DNA of 64,000 bases from Echinometra lucunter. Its lineage: Eukaryota; Echinodermata; Echinoidea; Camarodonta; Echinometridae. Below, one piece after another: positions 34,240 to 46,070 of the stretch; position 1 is the stretch's first letter; every line of letters starts with the position of its first letter. The stretch lies in NCBI GenBank assembly GCA_029962745.1, contig CM057161.1, positions 8,062,357-8,126,356 of the forward strand. Direction: 5' to 3'. Below the pieces are notes generated by a model. That model had not been told where the DNA came from and made no database searches. It worked only from the letters and a program-made list of their open reading frames with translations. Position numbers and translations under genes: made by a program.

Positions 34240-34765
34240 CACTTATGCCTGGTTTACATTTGGCTTACGATCAGCGTACGGAGCCCGTATCCTGCCCGTA
34301 ACCCCCTATCCGTGGGGCTTCCGTGCGGAGGCAGGCGGCGACCGTAAGATTTCCGCACGGATTCACGGGCTCCGCAGCCTCTACGATTTTGTATCGCGAG
34401 GAGTTATACAAATTTGAAAAATCGTAAGCCCGTAGCCCGTATATATCGTAGGCAGCATCGCACAAATCCCGCACGGGCATCGCACGGAACCCTCATGGCT
34501 CTACGGTCACCGCGCATCCTCTGCACGGGCTCCGTAGGATTTCCGTGGGGAGGCTGCGGAGATTGCATGATTACTGTACAATTTCCGGGGAGCCTCTGCA
34601 CGGACATCCCATGGCCTGCCCTCCTATAGCTAACTACGGGAAATGGCCCGGTGACCGTAATTAATTTAAACACAAACGCCGTAGCCCGTAGCCTCCTACG
34701 ATGCCCGAAAAATCGTAAGGAAAGTCGTAAACATTTTATCGCACGGCGCCCGGGGGGAAAGGTAA
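34240..34765. mobile_element. GC-rich element built of CCGTA/CCGCACGG words (block 1)
   Basis: A block much richer in G+C and CpG than its surroundings. The words CCCGTA, CCGCACGG, TCGTA(G/A) and GGGCTCCG recur in both orientations. The ends TTTACATTTGGCTTACGAT and the reverse TTTACGACTTTCCTTACGAT are roughly inverted, indicating a non-autonomous DNA element. The frames on both strands are not supported as genes. Confidence 0.6.
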
Positions 34766-37397
34766 AGTAGACATTACTGCAAATTAATTTACTCAATATC
34801 ACTGAACAGTGCAGCTCGCGTCGCAACCTAATAGCGATCCTGAGCCACTTTGCATGGGAAGCGTCATTTCCATTGCATTATTTATTTCGCCAGTCCTTCC
34901 ATCAAAGTTGGGAAGTTATTATGCAATCGCCAAATCGCGCAGTCAATGACGCCGCGAACCGGTATGCATTGGGCAAAACAAATGAGTTAAATATGGGCTT
35001 GACCCCTTGTGCAACCCACCCCGCATTTATTTTGCACTGTCGCCATGGTCGCTGTACCATAGCGTTATATATCGTGCGTCCCAAAAAGTGTACAATTGGA
35101 AAAATTCTTGCCATCTGAGCATTTCAAAATATTTCAGGAAATTTTCATACCTTGGATAGCCTAACGACTCTTCTATCAATTCCCACCAAAAAAATCTCAA
35201 AAGAATCTAGCAATAATAACTTTTGTGAAAGGGTGCAAAATTCAGTCTTGACGATTAGAATGGGTAGTTGTGCTGGTTGCTATCAGCAAAGTGGAACATT
35301 AGTGTATAACTGTGGAGGCTTATAATTCAATATTCTGAGGCCTTTCTGGCGATTTATAAGTGGATGTCCATTGTTGCGTTTATGTTATGACAAATCACAT
35401 TGCATGTCATGCTTGAGTGAGTAATTGCATACTTATTGATAATTCTGTATATTTTCGGTAAGGTTCAGCATTTAAACTGGCATGATTTGGATGTCATGGA
35501 CATACAGAAAAATCAGGCAATCAATCAATCAATCATTCAGAAATAAGTTATTCAGTCATTCCTCAATCAGAAAAGCAGTAACCAATCATACACTCATTTC
35601 GATCCAAATGACAAGTGGAGATGACACAACTGCAATCTGCAATGCAAATGTGTAACTTTATATGAATGTGACTAAAAGTTGAACATTTCTGTGAAGGAAG
35701 ATGCTGAGTTTGTCAGTAAGTTTTTTACCCTCCGTGTTTCGTGTGGCATGTTGCCAGGTGAAAGAAAAAACATGACAAACCATGTTTCCGTGTATTCTGT
35801 CGCTGGAGTAACAGGAATGGTCATGAAACGGTGTTTGCAATGCAGATTGCAGTTATTCAGTTCAACCCACTTGTCTTTGAAATGAATCCCGGGAATGAAT
35901 GAGTGCATGATTGCTGATTGTTTTTTCTGATTGATTGATTGGACCTATTGAGTGATAAACTGATTGCCTGGTTGACCTATTGAGTGATAATTGATTGCCT
36001 GCTAATGGGTTGATGTTGCTTGGTCTGTATGACTGCATGCTGATATTCCTTTTCTGATAACCAAAATATGCTAGCTTTAATGGTAAGAATTTATCTAAAA
36101 TGAATATTTAAAATCAACCAGTCAGGTATTCAATTTCTCACTCAGCTTGACATGTTAATGAGATATGGTCAGAAATACACACGACCAATGATATTCATTT
36201 ATAAACTGCTGTGAAGGCATCAGAATATGAAAATTTTTAAGACTTTCAGAGTTCTACTAATTTCAGCCCCGATGATACTAACCAGAACAAATACAACTGC
36301 TTGTTCTAGCTCAAATTTGCACCCTTTTACAAAGCTATGTCTGTTGAACTCAAGTGTAAAATATTTTGAGATTTTGAATAGCGTTTGATGGATGGCTCAG
36401 ATGGCAAGAAAATTTCCAAACTGTACACTATTTTCTGGACACGCATTTACAGGTCCAGATGATGGACCGACTGGCCAGACGAAATGTCTCTCTCTCTTCT
36501 TTGGCCTTCACACCACTTTCTCAGACATTTCAAAGTGTCCCCCCCCTTCCTACACAAAAGGTTTTCTAAACGATCTTAACACTTCTTTCTAATTTTCACA
36601 CGGTTTCACGGGCCTAATTTTCTGTTCAGAAATGGAGAAAACTAATAAAAAACTAACCTGAAAGGGAAAATTCTAGATTGGATGGATAAAACCTTGAAAC
36701 CACGGTTGATCGAGAAACCCCAGCAGTGGAGGGGGGGGGGGGGGGGACAAAATGAGAGAACAGATTTTTTTTTTTTTTTCAAAACACATTGCAATATTAT
36801 TTGAATTTCGTTTATATACTAGTAATTAATATATTCTTTTTCTCACTTGGAAATATGCAGATATGAGTCCTATTATTACGTATACTAGCCCTTTTTTAAA
36901 GATAAGATTTTTTAAGATAATATTTTTTATATAAGATTTTTAAATGATCTAGCAACTCATAGAGTTTAATGTTTTCCATCATTTTCAATTTAATCGTTTA
37001 ATGAAATAAGTTTTTAATTTGCTTGCAGTTCTATTTGATCAGGTAAAATGCAGTTTTGCTGCTAAGCATGATTTAAAAAGAAAATCGAAACCAAATGGAT
37101 TCCCGAACTTATTATTCTGTTACAGAGCCAGAAAAGTAATTAAATTCCTTATTTAGTTCTGCTTCAGGATAAGCAATACGCAATACATATTTCTTTGCTA
37201 GCATTAACTTACCTGTTATGCTATTTATGGTCATATGTTCCAAAATAAATATATCCTTTTTGAGTGGATTGTATGGTAAGTTATCGGATGAGACGCTACA
37301 AATAATGTATATCTGACAGCCATAAAATTTTAGTCCGAGTGATACTTAGAGAGAGAGCGGGATGATGCTATATACGCTTGACTTTTAGAAATGTGCA
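34766..37397. other. No gene recognised (end of block 1)
   Basis: AT-rich non-coding DNA with (AATC)n near 35518-35535, a G homopolymer near 36731-36746 and a T run. It ends at the scaffold gap. Confidence 0.45.
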
Positions 37398-37897
37398 NNN
37401 NNNNNNNNNNNNNNNNNNNNNNNNNNNNNNNNNNNNNNNNNNNNNNNNNNNNNNNNNNNNNNNNNNNNNNNNNNNNNNNNNNNNNNNNNNNNNNNNNNNN
37501 NNNNNNNNNNNNNNNNNNNNNNNNNNNNNNNNNNNNNNNNNNNNNNNNNNNNNNNNNNNNNNNNNNNNNNNNNNNNNNNNNNNNNNNNNNNNNNNNNNNN
37601 NNNNNNNNNNNNNNNNNNNNNNNNNNNNNNNNNNNNNNNNNNNNNNNNNNNNNNNNNNNNNNNNNNNNNNNNNNNNNNNNNNNNNNNNNNNNNNNNNNNN
37701 NNNNNNNNNNNNNNNNNNNNNNNNNNNNNNNNNNNNNNNNNNNNNNNNNNNNNNNNNNNNNNNNNNNNNNNNNNNNNNNNNNNNNNNNNNNNNNNNNNNN
37801 NNNNNNNNNNNNNNNNNNNNNNNNNNNNNNNNNNNNNNNNNNNNNNNNNNNNNNNNNNNNNNNNNNNNNNNNNNNNNNNNNNNNNNNNNNNNNNNNN
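37398..37897. other. Assembly gap, 500 N
   Basis: Exactly 500 N, equal to the gap at 1979. The base before it aligns to 59181 in block 2, after which block 2 continues, so this contig end falls in the middle of homologous sequence. Confidence 0.99.
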
Positions 37898-38200
37898 TAT
37901 TGCAGTCATGAAGAGACTGCATGTCAAAACTATGCTATATGACTTCTGAGGCTGTCAGCAGTTTAGGGGGTGAATTGTGGTTCTGACAGTTTACATATGC
38001 AATAATGGTATAGGCCTACTTTATCCCTAGGAAATCAGATAACACTAAGAATGCTGTTAATACTACGAAGCTATAATTATTTCCATGCAAGTAAGGAAAT
38101 GAATGTTAGTGAAAAAGAATGTAACTGATAATAATGTGAGTAAAATTGTAAAATTAAATTAATTATTAAGGTGTTATGGCAAACTTATTGTTTGAAAAAT
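37898..38200. other. Unique AT-rich sequence before the satellite
   Basis: Contains no recognised gene. It could be the 5' part of the element that carries the satellite array, or WBP4 intron sequence. Confidence 0.4.
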
Positions 38201-39545
38201 GGTATGAATTTGGTGATTCCACGTCAAAGCTATAGAAAGTTATTAGGTGTACAACATAGCACAGTGCCAGTTATGAAAAGTTCATTGACCTTTGACCTTT
38301 GACCTTAATCAAATTCAACTCACATTCGAACTTGACCTGCACCTTCAAGAGACGGACCTCTCATATGAATTTGGCAATCCTACCTCGAAGATATAGAAAG
38401 TTATTGTGTGTACAACATAGCACAGTGCCAGTCATGGAAAGTTCATTGACCTTTGACCTCTGACCTTATTCAAATTCAACTCATACTCAAACTTGACCTG
38501 TGCCTTCAAGAGATGTACCTCTGGTATAAATTTGGTGATCCCACCTCGAAGCTATAGAAAGTTATTGTGTGTACAACACAGCACAGTGCCAGTCATGGAA
38601 AGTTCATTGACCTTTGACCTTTGACCTTAATCAAATTCAACTCACATTCGAACTTGACCTGCACCTTCAAGAGATGGACCTCTTGTATGAATTTGGCAAT
38701 CCTACCTCGAAGGTATAAAAAGTTATTGTGTGTACAATATAGCACAGTGCCAGTCATGGAAAGTTCATTGACCTTTGACCTTTGACCTTATTCCAATTCG
38801 ACTCATATTCGAACTTGACCTGCGCCTTCAAGAGATGGACCTCTGGTATGAATTTGGTGATTCCACGTCAAAGCTATAGAAAGTTATTAGGTGTACAACA
38901 TAGCACAGTGCCAGTTATGAAAAGTTCATTGACCTTTGACCTTTGACCTTAATCAAATTCAACTCACATTCGAACTTGACCTGCACCTTCAAGAGATGGA
39001 CCTCTCATATGAATTTGGCAATCCTACCTCGAAGGTATAGAAAGTTATTGTGTGTACAACATAGCACAGTGCCAGTCATGGAAAGTTCATTGACCTTTGA
39101 CCTCTGACCTTATTCAAATTCAACTCATACTCAAACTTGACCTGTGCCTTCAAGAGATGTACCTCTGGTATAAATTTGGTGATCCCACCTCGAAGCTATA
39201 GAAAGTTATTGTGTGTACAACACAGCACAGTGCCAGTCATGGAAAGTTCATTGACCTTTGACCTTTGACCTTAATCAAATTCAACTCACATTCGAACTTG
39301 ACCTGCACCTTCAAGAGATGGACCTCTTGTATGAATTTGGCAATCCTACCTCGAAGGTATAAAAAGTTATTGTGTGTACAATATAGCACAGTGCCAGTCA
39401 TGGAAAGTTCATTGACCTTTGACCTTTGACCTTATTCCAATTCGACTCATATTCGAACTTGACCTGCGCCTTCAAGAGATGGACCTCTGGTATGAATTTG
39501 GTGATCCCACCTTAAAGCTATAGAAAGTTATTGGGTGTACAACAC
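38201..39545 (+). repeat. 161-bp satellite arranged as a 644-bp four-unit higher-order repeat
   Basis: The landmark TTCATTGACCTTTGACC falls at 38281, 38442, 38603, 38764, 38925, 39086, 39247 and 39408, a strict 161-bp period with no length drift. Variants repeat every fourth unit: GTGATTCCACGTCAAAGCT at 38211 recurs at 38855 (644 bp). Each monomer contains three TGACCT half-sites one base apart plus a fourth within CTTGACCTG. Confidence 0.97.
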
Positions 39546-39650
39546 AATTGTTGACGACGCCGACGACGACGCCGACGACGCCGACGACGACGCCGACGAC
39601 GACACCGGAAATAGTGATACCTATGTCTCGCTCCGCTACGCAGGCGAGAC
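39546..39650 (+). mobile_element. GAC-rich microsatellite and terminal hairpin of the satellite-bearing element
   Basis: After the satellite come GACGACGCC repeats (about 39552-39604), then GGAAATAGTGATACCTATG and a hairpin, GTCTCGC at 39625-39631 pairing with GCGAGAC at 39644-39650. Homology to block 1 begins at the next base, so this is an element's right border. Tandem-repeat core, microsatellite and 3' hairpin resemble non-autonomous Helentron/Helitron-like elements; that placement is inference. Confidence 0.65.
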
Positions 39651-39735
39651 AATAAATACAAGGGCAGGATAATGATATGTGAAAAATGAATGCATTCAAA
39701 AGAGATACCACTCTTCAATGCTGTGCTATACATAC

Positions 39736-39835
39736 CTTGCTGCTGTCTCACTCTGTTTTCTACAAGAGCCACCTTATACTCTGGTATTAAATCAGGATTT
39801 GATGCAACATCTTTCTTGAAAGCTTTCATAGCATC
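39736..39835 (-). CDS. WBP4: WBP4 exon 4 (block 2)
   Basis: Same 100-bp exon as 20833-20932, with donor CAAG|GTATGT. It encodes the same residues with synonymous differences. No exons 5-8 follow on this copy before the satellite and gap. Confidence 0.82.
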
Positions 39836-40639
39836 CTGTAAAAAAAAAAAACACACACAGTTGAGGCACACACACCATATGACAATTCGTAAATGCCCTC
39901 ATATTTTCAAAATTTTAAAACGGTAGACAAGATATAACCTGGAATGTAAATTTTGCCTATGCAACCAAAGACTTATCAAATTTTATCTCTCACAAGTACG
40001 AGTACATGTACATGTATGCTATGAAATATCATGTATATACACTCTGTCATGATGACTGCCTGAAATGAGATAAAAAGCATCAGCTCTACATTCATTAACC
40101 ATATTTTAGTTATGTTGTGAGGGCGAGAATGGAATCAGGCTACAACGTTCTGGGAAGGTGAAAATCATTTGTGACTTTTCTCATTCTTTCCATGGCAGTT
40201 CAGAAGAATATCATAGTAAAAATGTCACCTAGAAAGGATCATTGGTCTTCTTATGCCATCATACTGGAAGTATGACAAGAAAAAGCTGAAGAGTTTGGGG
40301 GTAACATGCCAGCTTTGTGCATGGTCCCATATTCTCATTTCTTTGTGCAGTGCAAGTACCTTTCAGGGAAAGTAAGTGAATTTCTTGTCAATTCGATAAT
40401 CTCCAAATTTCACAATGGAAAATTGTGTTTATACAACTAATCTGACTCACCCTGTTGATTTGGAACAGTTTCTTTCACATTTTGATTGCATGACCCAATC
40501 TCCAGTTTATCTTTCAGCCACCTAAATCAACTATGTTATCAACACGTGCCATTTTTCATGCCACCACACTTTAAAGCAACACATATCACAACAATCAAGG
40601 TAACAAACAAATACTCTTCTTTCAAAATAGTTCACATAC

Positions 40640-40774
40640 CTCCTCCATCTGTTTCAGGAAGCCACTTAGCTGTTGCTGGTTCTCATACTGCTTCTGCCCT
40701 TTCTTCCGGAGTTCTCCAATCTTCTTCTCAACATTCTCCTTGTGTCGCTTTCCCCTCTCATGAAACTCCTTACT
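40640..40774 (-). CDS. WBP4: WBP4 exon 3 (block 2)
   Basis: Same 135-bp exon and splice sites as 21744-21878; I see no difference between the copies inside the exon, while the flanking introns differ. Confidence 0.85.
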
Positions 40775-41647
40775 CTGATTGTGAGTATAATGATCAATAT
40801 GTCTATGAGAGTCAGAGAACTTGACAAACAACAGACTAGCAATTCTTTAACTTTAAATATTGACTCGTCAAGGGGAAAGTGTCCTGTTTGTTGCATTATG
40901 AAGAATGCTATATATTTACTTATTTCATTCTTTGAAAATCACTGAGAAATTTATATTTCCTTTCTGATGCAGTACATAAACTTTTGAAAATGGGAATAAT
41001 TCACATAAGAAATGATCATGAATATCTTAAAGAATTTACTTTTTCTAGTCATTGATAAATGTTTGCACAACGTAAGTACTGATTCTATTCATGTGCATAT
41101 ACACTGTAGGTTAATACTGCATTATCATTCAAGGTTCGTAAAGTCTCTTAGTGACAGAGCGCCAGCTGGTTTAACTCAACACAGTTTTCTAAATTGATTC
41201 ATTGACTGAGAAAATGTGATTGATTTGAAACCAGAATCACGTAATTCCCAGGGTATCCTAGAAACCTGGTTTTTCTTTTTAACATTTTACGGAGGCAATG
41301 AGGTTAGTTTATCATATGAATTCTATATTTCATGACAGTGGAAATTAGAAGTTTGATTTGGTTGTTTATCCAGCAAGTGTAGATTACATAACATTGTGAA
41401 TTTCTATGCCTGTTATAGTACATTACATCTTACATGTACATTTGTAGCCAAATATGAGGTTAGGTTTATGGTTTATTTTGTCTATTATGACATTTCAAGA
41501 TATAGTCATGTTTAGACTTCAGAGGTTCATTTATGATTTGTGGCTCTGAAATATAGAAGATTCAACCTTTCTTCACACCATGCAGGTCAGTTGCAGGTTG
41601 AGCTATAATTCAAGGACATCCATTTCTCTGTTACATAATTACATAAT

Positions 41648-42350
41648 AAGTGGAGGTGTTGTAGTCTAGTGGATAAGTCTCTGGACCGTGAACCACAAGG
41701 TATGGGGTTCGAATCCCTGGCGCAGCACTAATGTCCTTTGGCAAGACATTAGTCTACATTTGCCATGCTCAACCCAGGTGAGGTGAATGGCTACCTGGCA
41801 GGCATTAATTCCTTGAAATGCTTGAGCGCTGTAGTGCCTGCCGGGCTTAACCCATTCGTGACAGGAGTTATTTAAAGCCTAATTTGATCAGCTTTTATTC
41901 TTCAAATTGGCAACACCAACATTTTTATTTTATAGCTACATTTTTCTTATAAAACGTCATGTATCTGAAATGAATATAAATTGACAGAAATTATGATGAG
42001 AAGTCAAAAAGTTGCCAATTTGCAGGGGAAAACAGTGATTTTAAACTTTCTATCACATTGCCAATTTAAGGATTTTAATGCTTATTTTCCTTTAAAAAAT
42101 TTTCAGCATCAAACAATGAATACTGACGCAACCAAAATGGGCACAGTTTGTGTAGAATTTTTTGCTCTTTCTGCTCATGTATTTCGTATGATTTTTAGGG
42201 TTTTGCATCAAAAGATATTAGGCCAAACCACAAAATGTGGACCTCTGTCACGAATGGGTTAAGCCAGGGTAATAATATTCAAAGCGCACAGAGACGTGAT
42301 ATTCGCTATACAATAATGGAATATCATCATTATTATAATTATTGATGATA
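41648..42350 (+). mobile_element. tRNA-derived SINE interrupted by a piggyBac-like MITE (block 2)
   Basis: Block 2 copy of the SINE at 22757, without the 329-bp LINE-like insertion. It is instead split at the TTAA of GGGCTTAACCCAGGG by a 408-bp element. Confidence 0.88.
41851..42258 (+). mobile_element. piggyBac-like MITE, insertion present only in block 2
   Basis: Begins CCCATTCGTGACAG, ends CTGTCACGAATGGG, and is flanked by TTAA at 41847-41850 and 42259-42262. Block 1 has a single TTAA at the same point (GGGCTTAACCCAGGGTAAT near 23280), an exact empty site. 408 bp, no transposase; the same family as 11261-11669 in the opposite orientation. Confidence 0.93.
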
Positions 42351-42720
42351 GCAAATGATATGTTGATTTATGTCAAGCTGCTGGATCTTTCATTTATCTA
42401 GATGTAATAATTATCACAGGAATTGTTGAATCCTTGTGCGAAAATCATAGTTCCTAGATTATAACCAGAGTTGCAATTTGTGCACATGTATTTACCATGC
42501 TTTCATATATATGTTTTATCGATACAGTTTTCATGGACCTAAGGAAGCTAAATAATGGAGCTGATGGATCGATGACAAAAGAAAATGAAGATAAAAGGAA
42601 GCCCCCGCAGAGACCTTCATTCCTTGTCTTTTGTTGATCTCAAAGGCCGTCATACTAGGCTTGACACTAGCAGGTGGGGGGGCATGACATTTAGGCACCA
42701 AACGTTTTGCTTCACACCCC

Positions 42721-42752
<32 letters not shown>

Positions 42753-43081
42753 CATTCAAATTAAGTCTCAATGAATACAGATCCTAAAATTTCAATCCAG
42801 ACTCCATGAATAAAGTTATGGTGAAGCCCAATTTTATTTGCATTAATCAATAATCATTTCAGGGGTTGTAACATAAAGAGATGCAATCAATCTCACGATC
42901 AATGGTAACTCTTTAGTACATGGTTGGCCATAGACTTACTTTTGATATCAATCGTAAGATTGATTGTATTTTTTGTGTTACAGTGCCCTGAATGTATTTC
43001 CTTCAACTGGAATTGCCAACTCACTTTTAGTAATATACCACCACACAAGATTTCAATCAATCATATTCTACATGAACTTAC

Positions 43082-43154
43082 CGATTTATTATCTGCATAC
43101 CAGCACTGGCAAAACTCACAAAACTTTCTGGGATTGGACTTCCAATAATCAGCC
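43082..43154 (-). CDS. WBP4: WBP4 exon 2 (block 2)
   Basis: Same 73-bp exon as 24110-24182 with the same splice sites. The substitutions I see fall at third codon positions (Pro, Gln and Asn codons) and leave the protein unchanged. Confidence 0.87.
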
Positions 43155-44153
43155 CTAAAAAGATACAAAAGAAGTGGTTTAAAAACCTGGGCCTGGTTTC
43201 TCAAAACCAGTGACAAGACAGTCATAACTGTGTCAGAGACAAATTTCCGATATCGATATATCACTGAAAAAATATCATTAAAACCTGATATATTGATAAC
43301 TTGTAAAATCAAAACAAACAAAAAGATGTGTGGCGATTCTAAACATGCCCGTGTCCGCAATCTTTGGGATGAGGTTATCTTGTATTTTGGGGTTTCCCCA
43401 CTTCCCAGAAGTGTAAATAATTTGTCAAGTCGATCGTTTCACCTCCGTTTTGTCGGCTGCTTATATTTCTTGAAGATGACCAGCCAACATCATTTTTATC
43501 CATAAAGGTAAAGAATTAGTTTGTCAAGTCAATCGTTTCACCTCCGTCCCACTATTGGTTAATATTTCTTGAAGGTGACCAGCCGTAACTACATCATCGT
43601 CAATAATTAAAGATTTAATTTGTAAAGTTGATCCTTATTTCACCTCCACCCCGCTAGCCATTAATAATTAATTTATATTTCTTGAAAGTTTGGTCACGCA
43701 TTTATTGTAGATAGTCTAGATCTAGATCACTCATCCTGTGTACTCGGTCAATAAATTGACCTCGTCCTGCAAATCTGACAAGTCTGTACTAAAACTACAT
43801 AAGCATGCTTTTCTATTGGTTACTCGACGACATGCTGTCAACCTTCGAGTCTGATAAGCATCAGTTTTCTTCTTAATATTCACCATTTTCAGTTCAATCA
43901 TCAGATATGAAGCAGAAAGGGGAAAATTGAAAGCCTCATGAACATTGCTGTAAGTAAAATCAAAACTTTTCTTTTCTTTTCAAGAAGATCTAAGTCCATG
44001 TATTTTGTGTTCGCGTCGGTAATTAGTTTCGCTATTCAAAACGCCGTTTTGACCTATGGGCGGATCTAGACCTAGATCTAGTTCTAATTCCTTTTTTTTT
44101 TCCAACATTACACTTTTGAGAAATGCAGCCCTGGTGTGTACCTATGTGCGTAA

Positions 44154-45244
44154 TAGGGCTGTTTTGAAAGCCCATTTTTGGTATTCGTTTAAACAGACTT
44201 TTTTTTGGACGATTAATCGACTACTCGGTACTTCCATTTTGCCAGTTGGGCGATCACTCCAGCCATTCGTAACCTGCCACCGTTCAGCGCTGCGCCGGAG
44301 CTGCAGCTGCAGCACCGGAGTGAGGCCAGCCCCATATCCATAATCACAGCGTGTGCAATAATATACCCAGCGGTAATGTCTGATTTTCTTAAAGAAACTT
44401 GGCAATAAAGCAGCTTTGAAAAGAACTGTATAGCTTGTCCAGTTCATAAAAATTCAAATCATAGCCTCCTACCTTTTTTTGTGAGGACCGAATAAAAAAT
44501 CCTAGTCAAATAAAGCCAAATAGATCAGTATTTGCTTGATATTTCATCAATGATTTGTAAAATCATGTTCCAGTTATTCGTCAGCTGTCAAGAGATGGCG
44601 CTAACCCGGAAGTGGAGCGTAATATAACAGTGCACAAACTACGTATACGTTACGATGCAAGCGCTTAGCAGTCATTTGAAATCGAACTCCAATGATTACA
44701 ATCCCCATCACAAATCGCCAGCAAGGGCATAAAACTAACGAACAAGCGTTTACTTGCAAGCATGAATGTTTTTTTCTTGGTAATATCCTTTTGTTTTCGT
44801 TCATTGCTATGTTCCAAATATATTTTGTCACAATGAATGTGATAGCGTATCTACGATAGTGTATCTACAATTACGTTAGTGAGCTCGCTTGTAGTGCATA
44901 TCGTTGTGGTGAACGATGCTGCAATGCGCGATTAATTAGCTCTCTCACACACACATTAGGGCTTACGGCTTCCGAACATTATTATTGAAACACTTGTTTT
45001 CGCTGAGCGGGACAAGAGTTGGGTGATCAAAAACAATATTCTCATGTGAATTAAAGGCGTCTAAATGACATCATCCCACCTTAAAACTTTGAAATGGAGA
45101 GAAACATTCTGGATTTCATTAATGATTTAGGGGATCCTTCTGAACTTCAAGCCATGTTTCCGAGAAGTCGATAGAAATTTTATCATTTGTATAGTGACAA
45201 TATCGGATGTTTAAACGGTTAATCGTGTACTCGAAACAGGCCTA
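44154..45244. mobile_element. hAT-like non-autonomous element, present only in block 2
   Basis: 1091 bp flanked by the perfect 8-bp direct repeat GTGCGTAA (44146-44153 and 45245-45252), which occurs once at the matching site in block 1 (about 25203-25210). The ends TAGGGCTGTTTTGA and, in reverse, TAGGCCTGTTTCGAGT are inverted. An 8-bp duplication and TAGGG-type ends are characteristic of hAT transposons. No transposase frame is recognised. Confidence 0.9.
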
Positions 45245-45330
45245 GTGCGTAATATGCAATATGCTGGTGTATTTCAAAGTGATTGAGCAGGGCAAAGACG
45301 GACTGGTCGAGCACAGCTCAGGCTACCAGT

Positions 45331-45872
45331 AGGGTGTCCACAGAAATTTTCTATTTCGAGCTTCAGGTTTTTTTTCTGGATTTTTTTTCACATATTTGAT
45401 CAGAATAATGTATCAGATTACACACGGTTAAATTTCAGCATTTTCTGACTTTTCTATCAAAAGATAGAGTCATTCAAAATAACGGTAATTTTCTGCCCCT
45501 TTCAGCCCATTTGCTCTCTAATATACACATGGACAGGGATACCGTGCAAATAATGACGTTTATCAGATCATTACATTTTCAATTTTTATTTTTATGCAGG
45601 GCCTTATCAATGAAAAGATAGCCCATTCTCCTTCAGTTGATATAAGTTTTATACTGATTTGAAATTAGGATCAACTTGTAAATTTTGAAAAATTGCCAGA
45701 AATGGCTAAAAATCAGCTTCCCATTTATTTTCAAATGGAAATACTCACTTGTTTCGTAAAATTTTGACAAGCATTAGCTATTTACTTTCTATTTCTTTTC
45801 CCTCTCTGAAACATTTCATGCAACATTATCAAAAAAGTAGGGTCTAGTCTAGAGTTTAAAACTCTAGATCAT
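45331..45872. mobile_element. Block-2-specific insertion of unknown type
   Basis: About 540 bp replacing roughly a dozen bases of block 1 after GGCTACCAGT. It begins AGGGTGTCCACAGAAATTTT and ends near the perfect inverted repeat TCTAGAGTTT/AAACTCTAGA (45848-45868). No clear target duplication. Confidence 0.6.
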
Positions 45873-46070
45873 TCTTAGTACTACTAGAGCTACATCAAAT
45901 TCAGTAGTATATGGGACCGAAGTAAAAAGCCTCGGTAAATTAGAGTAGTGTTTAGAAGCATAATTTCTATTAAATGAATAGTGAAGAGTTATAGGAATTA
46001 TTATTGGGTTCAATTTTTATAATCTGAATTGATTGAAACTTATAAATAAGGATAAAATCGTTGTACTTAC

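Larger units (their letters stand above)
20748..37397 (+). repeat. Block 1 of a large direct duplication (probable haplotig)
   Basis: Homologous in order and orientation to 39651-59181. It carries WBP4 exons 1-4, the 0.76-kb tandem repeats, the mucin-like gene and the GC-rich element. It ends at the base before the 500-N gap. Differences from block 2 are substitutions, short indels and discrete transposon insertions. Confidence 0.9.

Noticed and set aside
34404..34826. 140-codon Arg-rich frame (and counterparts in block 2)
   Set aside because: Lies in the GC-rich word-repeat element, where stop codons are scarce on every frame because of base composition; the counterpart differs in length.
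37368..37942. Four frames of 177-184 codons over the second gap
   Set aside because: Same reason: the length comes from the 500 N.
41981..42262. 93-codon frame within the piggyBac-like MITE
   Set aside because: No transposase motif and not open in the sister copy at 11261-11669.
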